From assembly GCA_958295725.1 (NCBI GenBank), contig OY282368.1:248001-312000 (forward strand): a stretch of 64,000 nucleotides of DNA. The letters are read 5' to 3'. A program made the translations under genes and the position numbers. This stretch comes from an uncultured Alphaproteobacteria bacterium (GTDB lineage Bacteria; Pseudomonadota; Alphaproteobacteria; UBA2966). The notes under the pieces were generated by a model. That model searched no databases and was not told where the DNA came from. It saw only the letters and a list, made by a program, of their open reading frames with translations. This document shows positions 53,399 to 61,828 of the stretch, in pieces; position 1 is the stretch's first letter, and the number at the start of each line of letters is the position of its first letter.

Positions 53399-53476
53399 GA
53401 GGTCGGCGAACTCCGTAAGCGTATGGCCCGCCTGGAGGGCCTGCGCGAGGCGATCGGCGGTCGTCACGCGGCCTGA
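53399..53476 (+). pseudogene. Possible 3' remnant of a small coiled-coil protein gene
   Basis: A plus-strand frame ending at a TGA (53474-53476) reads EVGELRKRMARLEGLREAIG, resembling the heptad-rich C-termini of small hypothetical proteins. No plausible start or N-terminal part exists upstream; the sequence before it is the insertion-sequence-end repeat and a GC-rich spacer. Confidence 0.3.
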
Positions 53477-53489
53477 TGGGGACGCGGCG

Positions 53490-54674
53490 TCAGAACCCGT
53501 CGTCCTCGATCTCGGAGTGCCGGAAAGGCGAGTGGGTGGCGAGGTAGGAGATGTCCTCGTCGACCTGTTCGCGCTCGTGGACGAGGTAATGCTCGACCCC
53601 GTCCCGGAACCGGGGTTCGCGTATCCAGTGGGCCGAATAGGTATGCACGGGCAGATAGCCCCGGGCGAGCTTGTGCGGCCCCTGCGCGCCCGCCTCCACA
53701 CGCTTCAAGCCTCGCTCGATGGCGAACTGGATCGCCCGATAGTAGCACGCCTCGAAGTGCAGGAAGCGATGATCCTCCCGGCAACCCCAGTTCCGGCCAT
53801 AGAGGGTGTCGCCGCCGACGAAGTTGAGTGCGCCCGCGATGTACCTTCCATTGCGCGACGCCATCACCAGGGCGATTTTGTCGGCCATGGTCTCCCCGAC
53901 GAGCGAGAAGAAGAGGCGGTTCAGGTACGGACGCCCCCATTTCCGGCTGCCGGTGTCCATGTAGAACGCGAAGAAGGCGTCCCAATGCTCTTCCCGGAGG
54001 TCGCCGCCGGTGAGGACCTGGACGTCGATGTCCGGGTTCTCGTGGATTTCCCGACGCTCCCGGCGGATCTGCTTCCGTTTGCGGGATGTGAGATCGGCTA
54101 GGAAATCGTCGAACGCGGCGTACCCGTTGTTGAGCCAGTGGAACTGCTCGCCGGTGCGCTGTAGCAGCCCGGAGGCGCCACATTGCCTCCACTCCTCCTC
54201 GGTCAGGAACGTGATGTGGAGCGACGAGACCTTGAGCCGCCGCGCTACTTCGACGCATCCCGCCAGGGCGAGCTCGCGGTTCGTTTCCCGGTCCGCGTCG
54301 TCCCGGGCCAGGAGCCTCGGGCCCGTTACCGGCGTGAACGGCACCGCGAGCTGGAGCTTGGGGTAATACCGTCCACCGGCCCGCTCGAAGGCGGCGGCCC
54401 ATCCGTAGTCGAACATGTACTCGCCCATCGAGTGGGACTTCACGTAAAGGGGCGCCGCCGCCCGCAACTTCCCGTCGGCGTCTTCCACCGCCACGTGGTA
54501 GGGCGTCCAGCCGGTCTCGGCGCACACGCTGCCGCTGTCCTCCAGCGCCCTGAGAAAGGCGTGGGACAGGAAAGGGTTGTCGCCGCCGGCGCAGGCGTCC
54601 CATTCGGCGGCATCGATCCGTCCGATGTCGCCGACGGCCTTGATGGTCGCCGGCGCCTGTTCGACGTCACCCAT
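53490..54674 (-). CDS. GNAT-like protein of the DUF482 (FemAB-related) family
   Basis: 394 residues. Family marks: DAAEWDACAGGDNPFLSHAF near the N-terminus, SLHITFLTEEEW, GEQFHWLNNGYAAFDDFLA, RKRKQIRRERRE and GARNW-like GRNWGCREDHRFLHFEACYY, then EAGAQGPHKLARGYLP. Usually annotated as a GNAT or peptidoglycan-related acyltransferase in Alphaproteobacteria. Function not experimentally clear to me. Preceded on the minus strand by the RidA gene, with 136 bases between that contain no supported gene. Confidence 0.82.
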   Translation of the reverse strand: MGDVEQAPATIKAVGDIGRIDAAEWDACAGGDNPFLSHAFLRALEDSGSVCAETGWTPYHVAVEDADGKLRAAAPLYVKSHSMGEYMFDYGWAAAFERAGGRYYPKLQLAVPFTPVTGPRLLARDDADRETNRELALAGCVEVARRLKVSSLHITFLTEEEWRQCGASGLLQRTGEQFHWLNNGYAAFDDFLADLTSRKRKQIRRERREIHENPDIDVQVLTGGDLREEHWDAFFAFYMDTGSRKWGRPYLNRLFFSLVGETMADKIALVMASRNGRYIAGALNFVGGDTLYGRNWGCREDHRFLHFEACYYRAIQFAIERGLKRVEAGAQGPHKLARGYLPVHTYSAHWIREPRFRDGVEHYLVHEREQVDEDISYLATHSPFRHSEIEDDGF

Positions 54675-54810
54675 GGATGGCGGTCAACCTCGTCGTTTCG
54701 CCGGGAATTTCGAGTCGCCCGAGAGAAGACGAGTGTACCAAAGCCGTGTGTCGCCGATCACCTCGGACGACAGGGAACGCCGGAGCCGTTCCGGCCGATC
54801 CGGAGCGGCT

Positions 54811-55278
54811 TCAATCGATTTGCACCATGGCGTCGATTTCGACGGATGCGTCGAAGGGCAACGAGCCCATGCCGATGGCGCTGCGGGCGTGCCTGCCCGC
54901 TTCGCCGAAAACGTCGACCATGAGGTCCGAGGCGCCGTTGATGACCTTGGGCTGATCCCTGAAGCCGGCGGGCGCGTTGACGAAACCGTTCAGCTTCAAC
55001 ACGCGCGCGACACGGTCGAGATCGCCGCCGCAGGCCGCCTTGACCTGGGCGATGACGTTCAGGGCGCAGAGGCGCGCCGCGGCCGCTCCGGCCTCCACGG
55101 AAACCTCGTCGCCCACGGTCCCGGCGTATTTCAATTCGCCGTTCTCCAGGGGCAACTGCCCCGCGACATGAACGACGTTGCCGCTGACCACGTAGGCCAC
55201 GTAATTCGCGACGGGTACCGCCGCCTCGGGGAGCGCGATCCCGAGTTCCGCGAGCCGCGCATTGATCTTTCCGGCCAT
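54811..55278 (-). CDS. RidA/YjgF-YER057c family protein
   Basis: 155 residues; ATG at 55278 with GGGAGGAC upstream. It is of the longer RidA-subfamily type: LAELGIALPEAAVPVANYV, VVHVAGQLPLENGE, AARLCALNVIAQVKAA and RSAIGMGSLPFDASVEIDAM. RidA proteins deaminate reactive enamine/imine intermediates. The critical RidA arginine region is replaced by the subfamily version (HARSAIGMGSLP), so the exact activity is uncertain. Same strand as the PhyH gene 47 bases upstream. Confidence 0.84.
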   Translation of the reverse strand: MAGKINARLAELGIALPEAAVPVANYVAYVVSGNVVHVAGQLPLENGELKYAGTVGDEVSVEAGAAAARLCALNVIAQVKAACGGDLDRVARVLKLNGFVNAPAGFRDQPKVINGASDLMVDVFGEAGRHARSAIGMGSLPFDASVEIDAMVQID

Positions 55279-55325
55279 GAAAGTCCTCCCTGGTCCGATG
55301 GTTGACGGTTCGGGCCGAACCGGAA

Positions 55326-56141
55326 CTACGAAACCTCCCGGTACAGGATACGGTCGCGCCGTTCCCGCAGGCGCTCGAAACGGTCGAGGGCGTCGGGGTC
55401 GAAATCGCGTTCCGGGACCGTTTCGGGATCGAAGTGGCCATGACGGTCCTCTCCCCGGACCAACATGGCGGAATCCCGGAATCCCGACGTCTGTTCGATC
55501 TCGGCCGAGATGTAGCGCACGACGAATCCGATCCTCGGGAGCGGCGAGACGTTGGGCGAGGAACCGTGCGCGACCCGGACGTGGTGCAACGACATCTGGC
55601 CCGGCTCCAGCTCGATGTCCACGGCCCTGCCGTCGTTCACCTCGACGGCGATCTCCTGGCCGCGCGACAGAAGGTTCTTCTCGTCGAACGTGTCCGCGTG
55701 GGGCATCGGTTCCCCGTGCGACCCTGGAATCATTCGCATGCAGCCGCTTGCCCGGGTGCTGGGCGTGAAGGCCAGCCACGCGGAACAGATCCGCGTTCCG
55801 CTCAATCCCCAGTAGGTCGCGTCCTGGTGCCAGGAGACGTAGGTCAGATCCCCGGGATGTTTGACGAAGAAATTGGTGGTCCAGCACAGGATGTTCGGTC
55901 CCAGGACGCACTCCACGGCGTTGAGGATACGCGTGTCCCGCGCCAGATCCGCCATCCACTTGAGCACGAGATGGCCTTTGACGTTGACGACGTCGACGCC
56001 GAGCTCCGCGCCCTTCCGCCGCGCTTCCTCGTAGAGTCGGCGATAGTGCTCGGCCTCGTCCGGGCCCAGTACGTCGATCGGGAAAACGAAGCCGTCATCC
56101 TCGTAGCGCGCGACCCGCTCGGCGCTCAGTCCACCGGCCAT
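55326..56141 (-). CDS. Phytanoyl-CoA dioxygenase (PhyH) family protein
   Basis: 271 residues from the ATG at 56141, with AAGGAG upstream. Fe(II)/2-oxoglutarate ligands: H105 and D107 in WHQDATYW, and distal H192 in VRVAHGSSPN; the 2-oxoglutarate-binding arginine is probably in RIGFVVRY. Members hydroxylate small molecules, including phosphonates, ectoine and lipids. Substrate unknown. Probably operonic with RidA downstream. Confidence 0.85.
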   Translation of the reverse strand: MAGGLSAERVARYEDDGFVFPIDVLGPDEAEHYRRLYEEARRKGAELGVDVVNVKGHLVLKWMADLARDTRILNAVECVLGPNILCWTTNFFVKHPGDLTYVSWHQDATYWGLSGTRICSAWLAFTPSTRASGCMRMIPGSHGEPMPHADTFDEKNLLSRGQEIAVEVNDGRAVDIELEPGQMSLHHVRVAHGSSPNVSPLPRIGFVVRYISAEIEQTSGFRDSAMLVRGEDRHGHFDPETVPERDFDPDALDRFERLRERRDRILYREVS

Positions 56142-56327
56142 CCGTCTGGCTCCTTCCCCGGACCGTCGATGCCGGGACGGTCCCGGTCGAGCGGGAACCG
56201 TCCAATACGCCGACATACCGCTGTCGACGGGCAGCGCCACGCCGGTGACCATCTCCGACTCGCGGCGGCGTCTCTCAAATTATAGCGCCTCTCGGACCGC
56301 GCGCCAGTTCGGCGGAGCGACGCCCGG

Positions 56328-57293
56328 TCACGTCAGGGCATCCGGGGGAGTTTTCGCGGCGAAGACGGCGTCCAGGTTGTCGAGTGCCCGGAATCCCATG
56401 GCGTCGCGGGTTTCCACCGTCGATGTCCCCATATGCGGCAGCAGGAAGGTGTTCCGAAGGCGGCGGTATCCGGGATGGATGTCGGGTTCGCCCGGATAGA
56501 CGTCCAGTCCGGCGGCGGTCAGCTTGCCCGACTCGAGGGCGGCGACGAGATCCTCGTCGACGACCAGGTCGCCCCGCGCCGTGTTGACCACGATCGCCCC
56601 GTCCGGCAGCAGCTCGATCCGTTCCCGCGTCAGGAAGCGCCGCGTCTCGGGCGTGAGCGGGGCATGCAGCGAGAGCACCTGACTGGCCCGGAGCAACGAC
56701 TCCGGGCTCTCGTGAAACTCGGCGCCGTTCTCGAGCTCCGGCGGGAGCCGGTTCCGGTTGTGGTAATGCACCTCCATGTCGAAACCCCTGGCGCGGGCGG
56801 CGACGGCGCGTCCGATGCCGCCCATGCCGTAGATGCCGAGACGCTTCCCCGATATGTCGGTGCCCAACATGCCGGTGGGGCTCCACGCCTCCCAACGTCC
56901 TTCGCGGATCATGGCCTCGCCTTCCGCCGCGCGGCGGGCGGCGCCGAGCATGACCGTCATCGTGAGATCGGCAGTCGCCGCGTTCAGGACTCCGGGCGTG
57001 TTCGTGACGAAAATGTTCCGGGCCTTCGCGGCCGTCAGGTCGATGTGCTCGTATCCCACCGAGAAGGTCGCGATCGCCCTTACGCCCTCGGGCAGGCGCT
57101 CGATCACGTTGGAGGGGAATTTGTCGGTCGCGCAGACCAGTAGCGCCTCGCGGTCCCGCGACAACGCCACCAGCTCCTCCGTGTCGTATGCCCTGTCGTC
57201 GGGATTGAACTTCGCGTCGTAATCCCGCGCCAGCCTCGCCTCGACGGCGGGCGGCAGCTTCCGCGTCACCAGTATCTTCGGCTTGTCCCTCAT
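56328..57293 (-). CDS. D-2-hydroxyacid dehydrogenase (glyoxylate/hydroxypyruvate reductase type)
   Basis: 321 residues from the ATG at 57293; longer frames run into the upstream promoter. NAD-binding GMGGIG at 156-161, catalytic R240 (NTARGDLV), E269 (PGEP) and H287 (LLPHMGTS). Closest in pattern to glyoxylate reductase (GyaR/GhrB-like). Divergent from eipB with about 100 bases between. Confidence 0.88.
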   Translation of the reverse strand: MRDKPKILVTRKLPPAVEARLARDYDAKFNPDDRAYDTEELVALSRDREALLVCATDKFPSNVIERLPEGVRAIATFSVGYEHIDLTAAKARNIFVTNTPGVLNAATADLTMTVMLGAARRAAEGEAMIREGRWEAWSPTGMLGTDISGKRLGIYGMGGIGRAVAARARGFDMEVHYHNRNRLPPELENGAEFHESPESLLRASQVLSLHAPLTPETRRFLTRERIELLPDGAIVVNTARGDLVVDEDLVAALESGKLTAAGLDVYPGEPDIHPGYRRLRNTFLLPHMGTSTVETRDAMGFRALDNLDAVFAAKTPPDALT

Positions 57294-57390
57294 TCGTTCC
57301 GACCCGTCGCTCCGAAAGGTTTCCGAATCACCCTGTCGCCGAATCGCTCGGGCGCGTCGCCAAGAGTCCGTGATATACACTGTGGCCTCC

Positions 57391-58212
57391 ATGACGATCA
57401 AAGCTCCGAACGCGCCGGTCTGGACGGCGATCGCCGCCGCGATCGTTCTCGCGCCGGTCGGCGCCGATTCGGCCGCCGGTCCCGATCCGTTGCCGCATCG
57501 CGCCGTTTACGACCTGACCTTGAAAACCGCCGTTTCCGATACTGGAGTGACCGGCGTTTCGGGACGCATGGCGCTCGAGTGGGCGGACGCCTGCGAGGGC
57601 TACACGACCGCCCAGCGTATTCATATGCGGATCGACCGGGCCGAAGGGCGGCCGGTCGACAACGATTTCACCGTCGCCTCCTGGGAGTCCAAGGACGGCG
57701 ACACGTTCCGCTTCAGGATTCGCAACGTCGTCGTCGGCGCGCTGGTGGAGGAATTCGGCGGGCTCGCCGAGCGCGACGGCGTCCGGCGGACGGGTGTCGT
57801 TCGCATGAAGGTCCCCGTCGCCGGGACTATCCCGCTGCCCGCCGGCACCGTGTTCCCTTCCGAGTACGCCAGCATTCTGACGCGCGAGGCCAGGAAGGGG
57901 GCCACGCGCATCGAAGCGCGGGTCTTCGACGGAATGGGCGAGGAGGGCCTGTTCGACGTGGTCGCGTTCGTCACCGGACACACCCCGGCCGGCCAAGCCG
58001 CCACCGGGCTCGCCGAGCTGGACGACGAGGAAGCCTGGAACATGCGGACGGCTTATTTCAGGGTCGGCGATACGTCCGGACTACCGGAGTACGAGGTCGG
58101 GTTCAGGTTGTTCGCGAACGGCGTGGCCGACCGGCTGGTCCTCGACTACGGCGATTTCGTCCTCGGTTCGAGGATGGCGCACTTCGAGGCGCTTCCCGAT
58201 TCCGGCTGCTGA
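57391..58212 (+). CDS. eipB: EipB-family periplasmic cell-envelope integrity protein (DUF1849)
   Basis: 273 residues from the ATG at 57391, with a signal peptide (WTAIAAAIVLAPVGADSAAG). The EipB fold is recognisable: LPHRAVYDLTL, GRMALEWADACEGYTTAQR and FRFRIRNVVVG. Two cysteines, C68 (DACEGY) and C273 (the last residue), match the conserved disulfide pair described for Brucella EipB. The family is alphaproteobacterial and supports envelope integrity, which also helps place the organism. Confidence 0.88.
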   Translation: MTIKAPNAPVWTAIAAAIVLAPVGADSAAGPDPLPHRAVYDLTLKTAVSDTGVTGVSGRMALEWADACEGYTTAQRIHMRIDRAEGRPVDNDFTVASWESKDGDTFRFRIRNVVVGALVEEFGGLAERDGVRRTGVVRMKVPVAGTIPLPAGTVFPSEYASILTREARKGATRIEARVFDGMGEEGLFDVVAFVTGHTPAGQAATGLAELDDEEAWNMRTAYFRVGDTSGLPEYEVGFRLFANGVADRLVLDYGDFVLGSRMAHFEALPDSGC

Positions 58213-58275
58213 CGGCGGCACGTTCCCTGGAAACCCGCGTGTCGCGTCCGCTCCTTACCGCGCGGCGGCGACGGT

Positions 58276-59226
58276 CTACTCGTCCCGGACGGGCCATAAC
58301 CAGGCGGCGCCCCGCACGCCGCTGGAATCGCCGTGGACATTCCGCCGCAACTCGGTCGTGATCTCGTCCGAGAACGCGTATCCCTTCCAGAGACGGGGAA
58401 CGCTCTCGTACAGACGCTCGATGTTCGAGCAGCCGCCGCCGAGAACGATGACGCCCGGGTCCAGGACGTTGATCACGGAAGCAAGGGACTTGGCCATTCT
58501 CCGCTCGTAGCGGGCGAGCGCCGCCTCCGCCATCTCGTCGCCGGTCCGCGCGCGTGATGCGATCTCTTCCGCTGTCGAGGCCGGACCGCCGCTCACGGTG
58601 TGGTCGCGGGCCAGCCCCGGACCCGACAGGAAAACCTCGATGCAGCCGCGCTTGCCGCAGTAGCAAGGGGGTCCCGGCGTCTCTTCCGCGTCGGGCCAGG
58701 GCAGCGTGTTGTGGCCCCATTCCCCCGCGACCGCGTTCGATCCGGTCAAGACCTTGCCGTCGACGACGATGCCTCCGCCGGCGCCGGTGCCGACGATCAC
58801 GCCGAAGACGACCTCGGCATCGCGGCCGGCGCCGTCGACGGCCTCGGACAGGGCGAAGCAGTTGGCGTCGTTGGCGACGCGAACGGGACGGGCCAGGGCG
58901 GCGGCCAGATCCTTGTCGAAAGGTTTTCCGATCAGCCATGTGGAGTTCGCGTTCTTCACCAGCCCGGTGGCCGGGGAGACGATGCCGGGAATCCCGACGC
59001 CGACGGTGCCCCGGACTTCCACGCCCTGTTCCAGTTCGGCCACGACATCGGAGATCGCTCTCACCGTTCCGTCGTAGTCGTGCCGGGGCGTGGAGACGCG
59101 AACGCGGCCGCGTTCCTCGCCGCTCGACGACAACGCGATGGCCTCGATCTTCGTGCCGCCTACGTCGACACCGATTCGCAGACCCGGTTCCTCGCGCTTC
59201 GGCCCGGCGGAAGCGTCGACGCTCAT
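58276..59226 (-). CDS. mak: Fructokinase (Mak/ROK family)
   Basis: 316 residues. Very close to E. coli Mak in pattern: GVDVGGTKIEAIAL, KNANSTWLIGKPFDKDL, VRVANDANCFALSEAVDGA with catalytic D120, AGEWGHN, and C-terminal HGDSSGVRGAAWLWP. Zinc ligands H172, C188, C190 and C195 (CYCGKRGC) are intact. Phosphorylates fructose (or mannose) with ATP. Its ATG overlaps the HAD gene's stop by ATGA. Confidence 0.92.
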   Translation of the reverse strand: MSVDASAGPKREEPGLRIGVDVGGTKIEAIALSSSGEERGRVRVSTPRHDYDGTVRAISDVVAELEQGVEVRGTVGVGIPGIVSPATGLVKNANSTWLIGKPFDKDLAAALARPVRVANDANCFALSEAVDGAGRDAEVVFGVIVGTGAGGGIVVDGKVLTGSNAVAGEWGHNTLPWPDAEETPGPPCYCGKRGCIEVFLSGPGLARDHTVSGGPASTAEEIASRARTGDEMAEAALARYERRMAKSLASVINVLDPGVIVLGGGCSNIERLYESVPRLWKGYAFSDEITTELRRNVHGDSSGVRGAAWLWPVRDE

Positions 59227-59897
59227 CGGAAGCCCCGGTCGGCGAGGCAGCGTTCGACGATGGCGCGCGCCTCGGTCCAGTCGGTGGCCCGGTGATGGCT
59301 GTCCTCGGAAGGTCCGAAGAGCTCCGCCAACCGGCGGTCGGCCACGAAATGGACGCGGGCGACGCGATCCGCGGCCCGGGCGACGGACGTGTGGTTGCGG
59401 GGGATGTCGTCGATGAAGACGGTGGGCGCGTCGGTCCGGGCGCTCAGGCGGCGGACCGCCGGTCCCTTGTCGCCGGCGTTGGTGATGACGGGATAGTCCA
59501 TGCCGTGCCGCCGCAGGCATCGTGCGCGCCCTTCGCGTGCGTGCGGTGGAATGTTCGAGAGGACGACGATCCGGGCGCGGCCGGACAGGGCGCGCAGGGC
59601 CGCGGCGGCGCCGGGCAGGGGCTCGAGATCTTCCACTCTCTCCCTGTAGAAATCGTCCAGGATCGCCCTGATCTCGTCGGACTCGACCGGCTCGTCGTCG
59701 GCCCGCCGCCGCACGTTTCCCACGAGTCGGAAGGAGGTCCAGTCGAAATAGAGGTTCCGGCTTTCGAGGTATGCCTCGAAGGCCGTCATGAACTCGACGA
59801 GAACGCCGTCGGCGTCGCAGACGATCAACGGGCGCGCCGCCTCGACGATGGCGGAGTCTATCTGCTCGATGGTCTCGGGGGAGAGGACTTCGGACAT
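59223..59897 (-). CDS. HAD-superfamily hydrolase
   Basis: 224 residues. HAD motif I is D28-A-D30-G (IVCDADGVLVEF), motif II VVLSNIP, a lysine in NAGDKGPAV and motif IV VFIDDIP, so the phosphatase centre is intact. Insert between motifs suggests a C1 cap. It overlaps the Mak start by 4 bases, so a role on a sugar phosphate is a reasonable inference; no substrate can be read. Confidence 0.84.
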   Translation of the reverse strand: MSEVLSPETIEQIDSAIVEAARPLIVCDADGVLVEFMTAFEAYLESRNLYFDWTSFRLVGNVRRRADDEPVESDEIRAILDDFYRERVEDLEPLPGAAAALRALSGRARIVVLSNIPPHAREGRARCLRRHGMDYPVITNAGDKGPAVRRLSARTDAPTVFIDDIPRNHTSVARAADRVARVHFVADRRLAELFGPSEDSHHRATDWTEARAIVERCLADRGFR

Positions 59898-59960
59898 GCT
59901 CCGACGCCGGTTACATCGGGGCCGGCGCGCCCGACCGGGTCGCCGCAGTCGGGGAGAACC

Positions 59961-61463
59961 CTACACCGCCAGATTGATCCAGGTCGTCTTGAGCTGGGTG
60001 AACTTGTCGAGCGCGTGGATCGACTTGTCGCGTCCGAATCCGGATTGCTTGTATCCACCGAAAGGCACGGTCATGTCGGCCTGGTCGTAGTTGTTGATCC
60101 ACACGGTTCCGGCCTTGATGGCCCGCGCCGTCTTGTGCGCGGTCGCGAGGTCGCTGGTCCACACCGCCGACGCGAGGCCGTAGATGGTGTCGTTGGCGAT
60201 GGAGATCGCCTCGTCCACGTCCTTGAAGGCGATGACCGAAAGGACGGGCCCGAAGATCTCCTCCTGGGCGATCTTCATGTCGTTGCGCACCCGGTCGAAG
60301 ATCGTCGGCTCGACGTAGTAACCGCCGGTCTCCTCGCGCACCCGGTTGCCTCCGTGGATGAGGTCGGCGCCGGCGTTCCGCCCCTCGTCGATGTAGTGGA
60401 GCACCTTGTCCATCTGGGTCCGGTCGACGACCGCGCCCATGCGCGTGCCGGGATCCAGGGGCGCGCCCGGTACGTGGCGCGCGGCGTTCCTGGTGACGAG
60501 CTCCATGAACTCGTCCTTGATCGAGTCCTGGACGAGCAGCCGCGACCCGGCATTGCAGATCTCTCCCTGATTGAAGAATATCCCGAAGCACGCCGCCTTG
60601 GCGGCATACTCGAGATCGGGCGAATCGGCGAGCACGATGTTGGGCGACTTGCCCCCGAGCTCGAGGCCGAGGCGCTTGAGATTGGATTGCCCGGCGTATT
60701 GCATGAGCTGCTTGCCGACCTCGGTGGAACCCGTGAAACCGATGCCGTCGATGTCCATGTGCAGGCCCATGGCCATGCCCACCTTGCCGCCGCTGCCGGT
60801 GACGACGTTGAGCACGCCGTCCGGAACGCCCGCTTCCGCCGCGAGCTCGGCCAGCCGCAGCGCCGTCAGGGACGAGACGGAGGCCGGCTTGAGGATGACG
60901 CTGTTCCCGGTCGCCAAGGCCGGGCCGAGCTTCCAGGACGCCATGAGCAAGGGGAAGTTCCACGGCACGATGACGCCGACGACGCCGAGCGGCTCGCGCG
61001 TGATCATGCCGAGGAACGCCGGATCGGAGGGGGCGATCTCGTCGTAGACCTTGTCGACGAGCTCGGCGAACCAGTCGATGCTCGCGGCCGACGCCGGAAC
61101 GTCGATCCGGGTGGTGTCCCGGATGGGCTTGCCCACGTCCAGGGTCTCGAGCAACGCCAGCTCCTCGCGGTGGTCGCGCATCTTTTGGGCGAGCTTCTGT
61201 AGCACGCGCTTGCGGCGGGCCGGCGCCATCCCGGACCACACGCCGGACTCGAAGGCCGCGCGGGCGGCCTTCACCGCGCGATCGACGTCCTCCCCGGCGC
61301 ACGAGGCGATGGGGGCGATCTCCGAGCCGTCCGCCGGGTTGATGCTGGCGTAGGTCGCGCCGGAAGCGGCGTCGACGAATTCGCCGTCGATGAAGGCCTT
61401 GCCGCGGATATCGAGTCCGCTGGCGGCTTCTCTCCAGTCGTCGAGGGTTTCCGCTGCCGACAT
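59961..61463 (-). CDS. Aldehyde dehydrogenase (PuuC-like)
   Basis: 500 residues. IRGKAFIDGEFVDAASG at the N-terminus, PWNFPLLMASWKLGPAL, E268 (LELGGKSPN), catalytic C303 (NQGEICNAGSRL), and C-terminal PFGGYKQSGFGRDKS. The pattern is closest to the PuuC family, gamma-glutamyl-gamma-aminobutyraldehyde dehydrogenases, which accept many aldehydes. No other putrescine-pathway gene is present, so specificity is open. Lies just downstream of rpmG with a terminator between. Confidence 0.9.
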   Translation of the reverse strand: MSAAETLDDWREAASGLDIRGKAFIDGEFVDAASGATYASINPADGSEIAPIASCAGEDVDRAVKAARAAFESGVWSGMAPARRKRVLQKLAQKMRDHREELALLETLDVGKPIRDTTRIDVPASAASIDWFAELVDKVYDEIAPSDPAFLGMITREPLGVVGVIVPWNFPLLMASWKLGPALATGNSVILKPASVSSLTALRLAELAAEAGVPDGVLNVVTGSGGKVGMAMGLHMDIDGIGFTGSTEVGKQLMQYAGQSNLKRLGLELGGKSPNIVLADSPDLEYAAKAACFGIFFNQGEICNAGSRLLVQDSIKDEFMELVTRNAARHVPGAPLDPGTRMGAVVDRTQMDKVLHYIDEGRNAGADLIHGGNRVREETGGYYVEPTIFDRVRNDMKIAQEEIFGPVLSVIAFKDVDEAISIANDTIYGLASAVWTSDLATAHKTARAIKAGTVWINNYDQADMTVPFGGYKQSGFGRDKSIHALDKFTQLKTTWINLAV

Positions 61464-61498
61464 GGGTTCGTTCCTTGCTGTTCGGTGTGGCGGACGGG

Positions 61499-61527
61499 CA
61501 AAACGAAGGCCGCGCGATCGCGCGGCC
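61499..61527 (-). terminator. Rho-independent terminator after rpmG
   Basis: A perfect 20-base palindrome at 61508-61527 (GGCCGCGCGA then its mirror) read on the minus strand is followed by TTCGTTTTG. Position, 23 bases past the rpmG stop and before the aldehyde dehydrogenase start, fits termination of the rpmG transcript. Confidence 0.75.
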
Positions 61528-61550
61528 TCGCCGCCCCGTGGACGTTTCGA

Positions 61551-61718
61551 CTACTTGATCCTCGATTCCTTGAACTCGACGTGCTTGCGCGCGACGGGAT
61601 CGTATTTCCTCATCGACAACTTCCCGGTCTTCGTCCGCGGGTTCTTCTTGGTCACGTAGTAATAGCCCGTGTCGGCCGTGCTGACGAGCTTGACCTTGAG
61701 GACGGTGGGTTTTGCCAT
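61551..61718 (-). CDS. rpmG: 50S ribosomal protein L33 (cysteine-free type)
   Basis: 55 residues. [20 protein letters not shown], then [20 protein letters not shown] and [14 protein letters not shown]. No zinc-binding cysteines, so this is the C-minus form typical of Proteobacteria. Single-gene unit with its own promoter and terminator. AGGGGA lies upstream of the ATG at 61718. Confidence 0.95.
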   Translation of the reverse strand: MAKPTVLKVKLVSTADTGYYYVTKKNPRTKTGKLSMRKYDPVARKHVEFKESRIK

Positions 61719-61763
61719 GGCGGCTGTTCCCCTGTCGTGTCGTTCACCGGAATCCTGACCGGG

Positions 61764-61791
61764 ACTCTAACGGCGGGGACCCGCGAGTCAA
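61764..61791 (-). promoter_or_regulatory. rpmG promoter
   Basis: On the minus strand TTGACT (61791-61786), 16-base spacer, TAGAGT (61769-61764), a good sigma-70 match. Transcription would begin near 61757, giving an untranslated leader of about 40 bases. Confidence 0.55.
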
Positions 61792-61828
61792 GACTTTGTC
61801 CCGGTTCCACGGGCGGCGCCGCGTCGAG

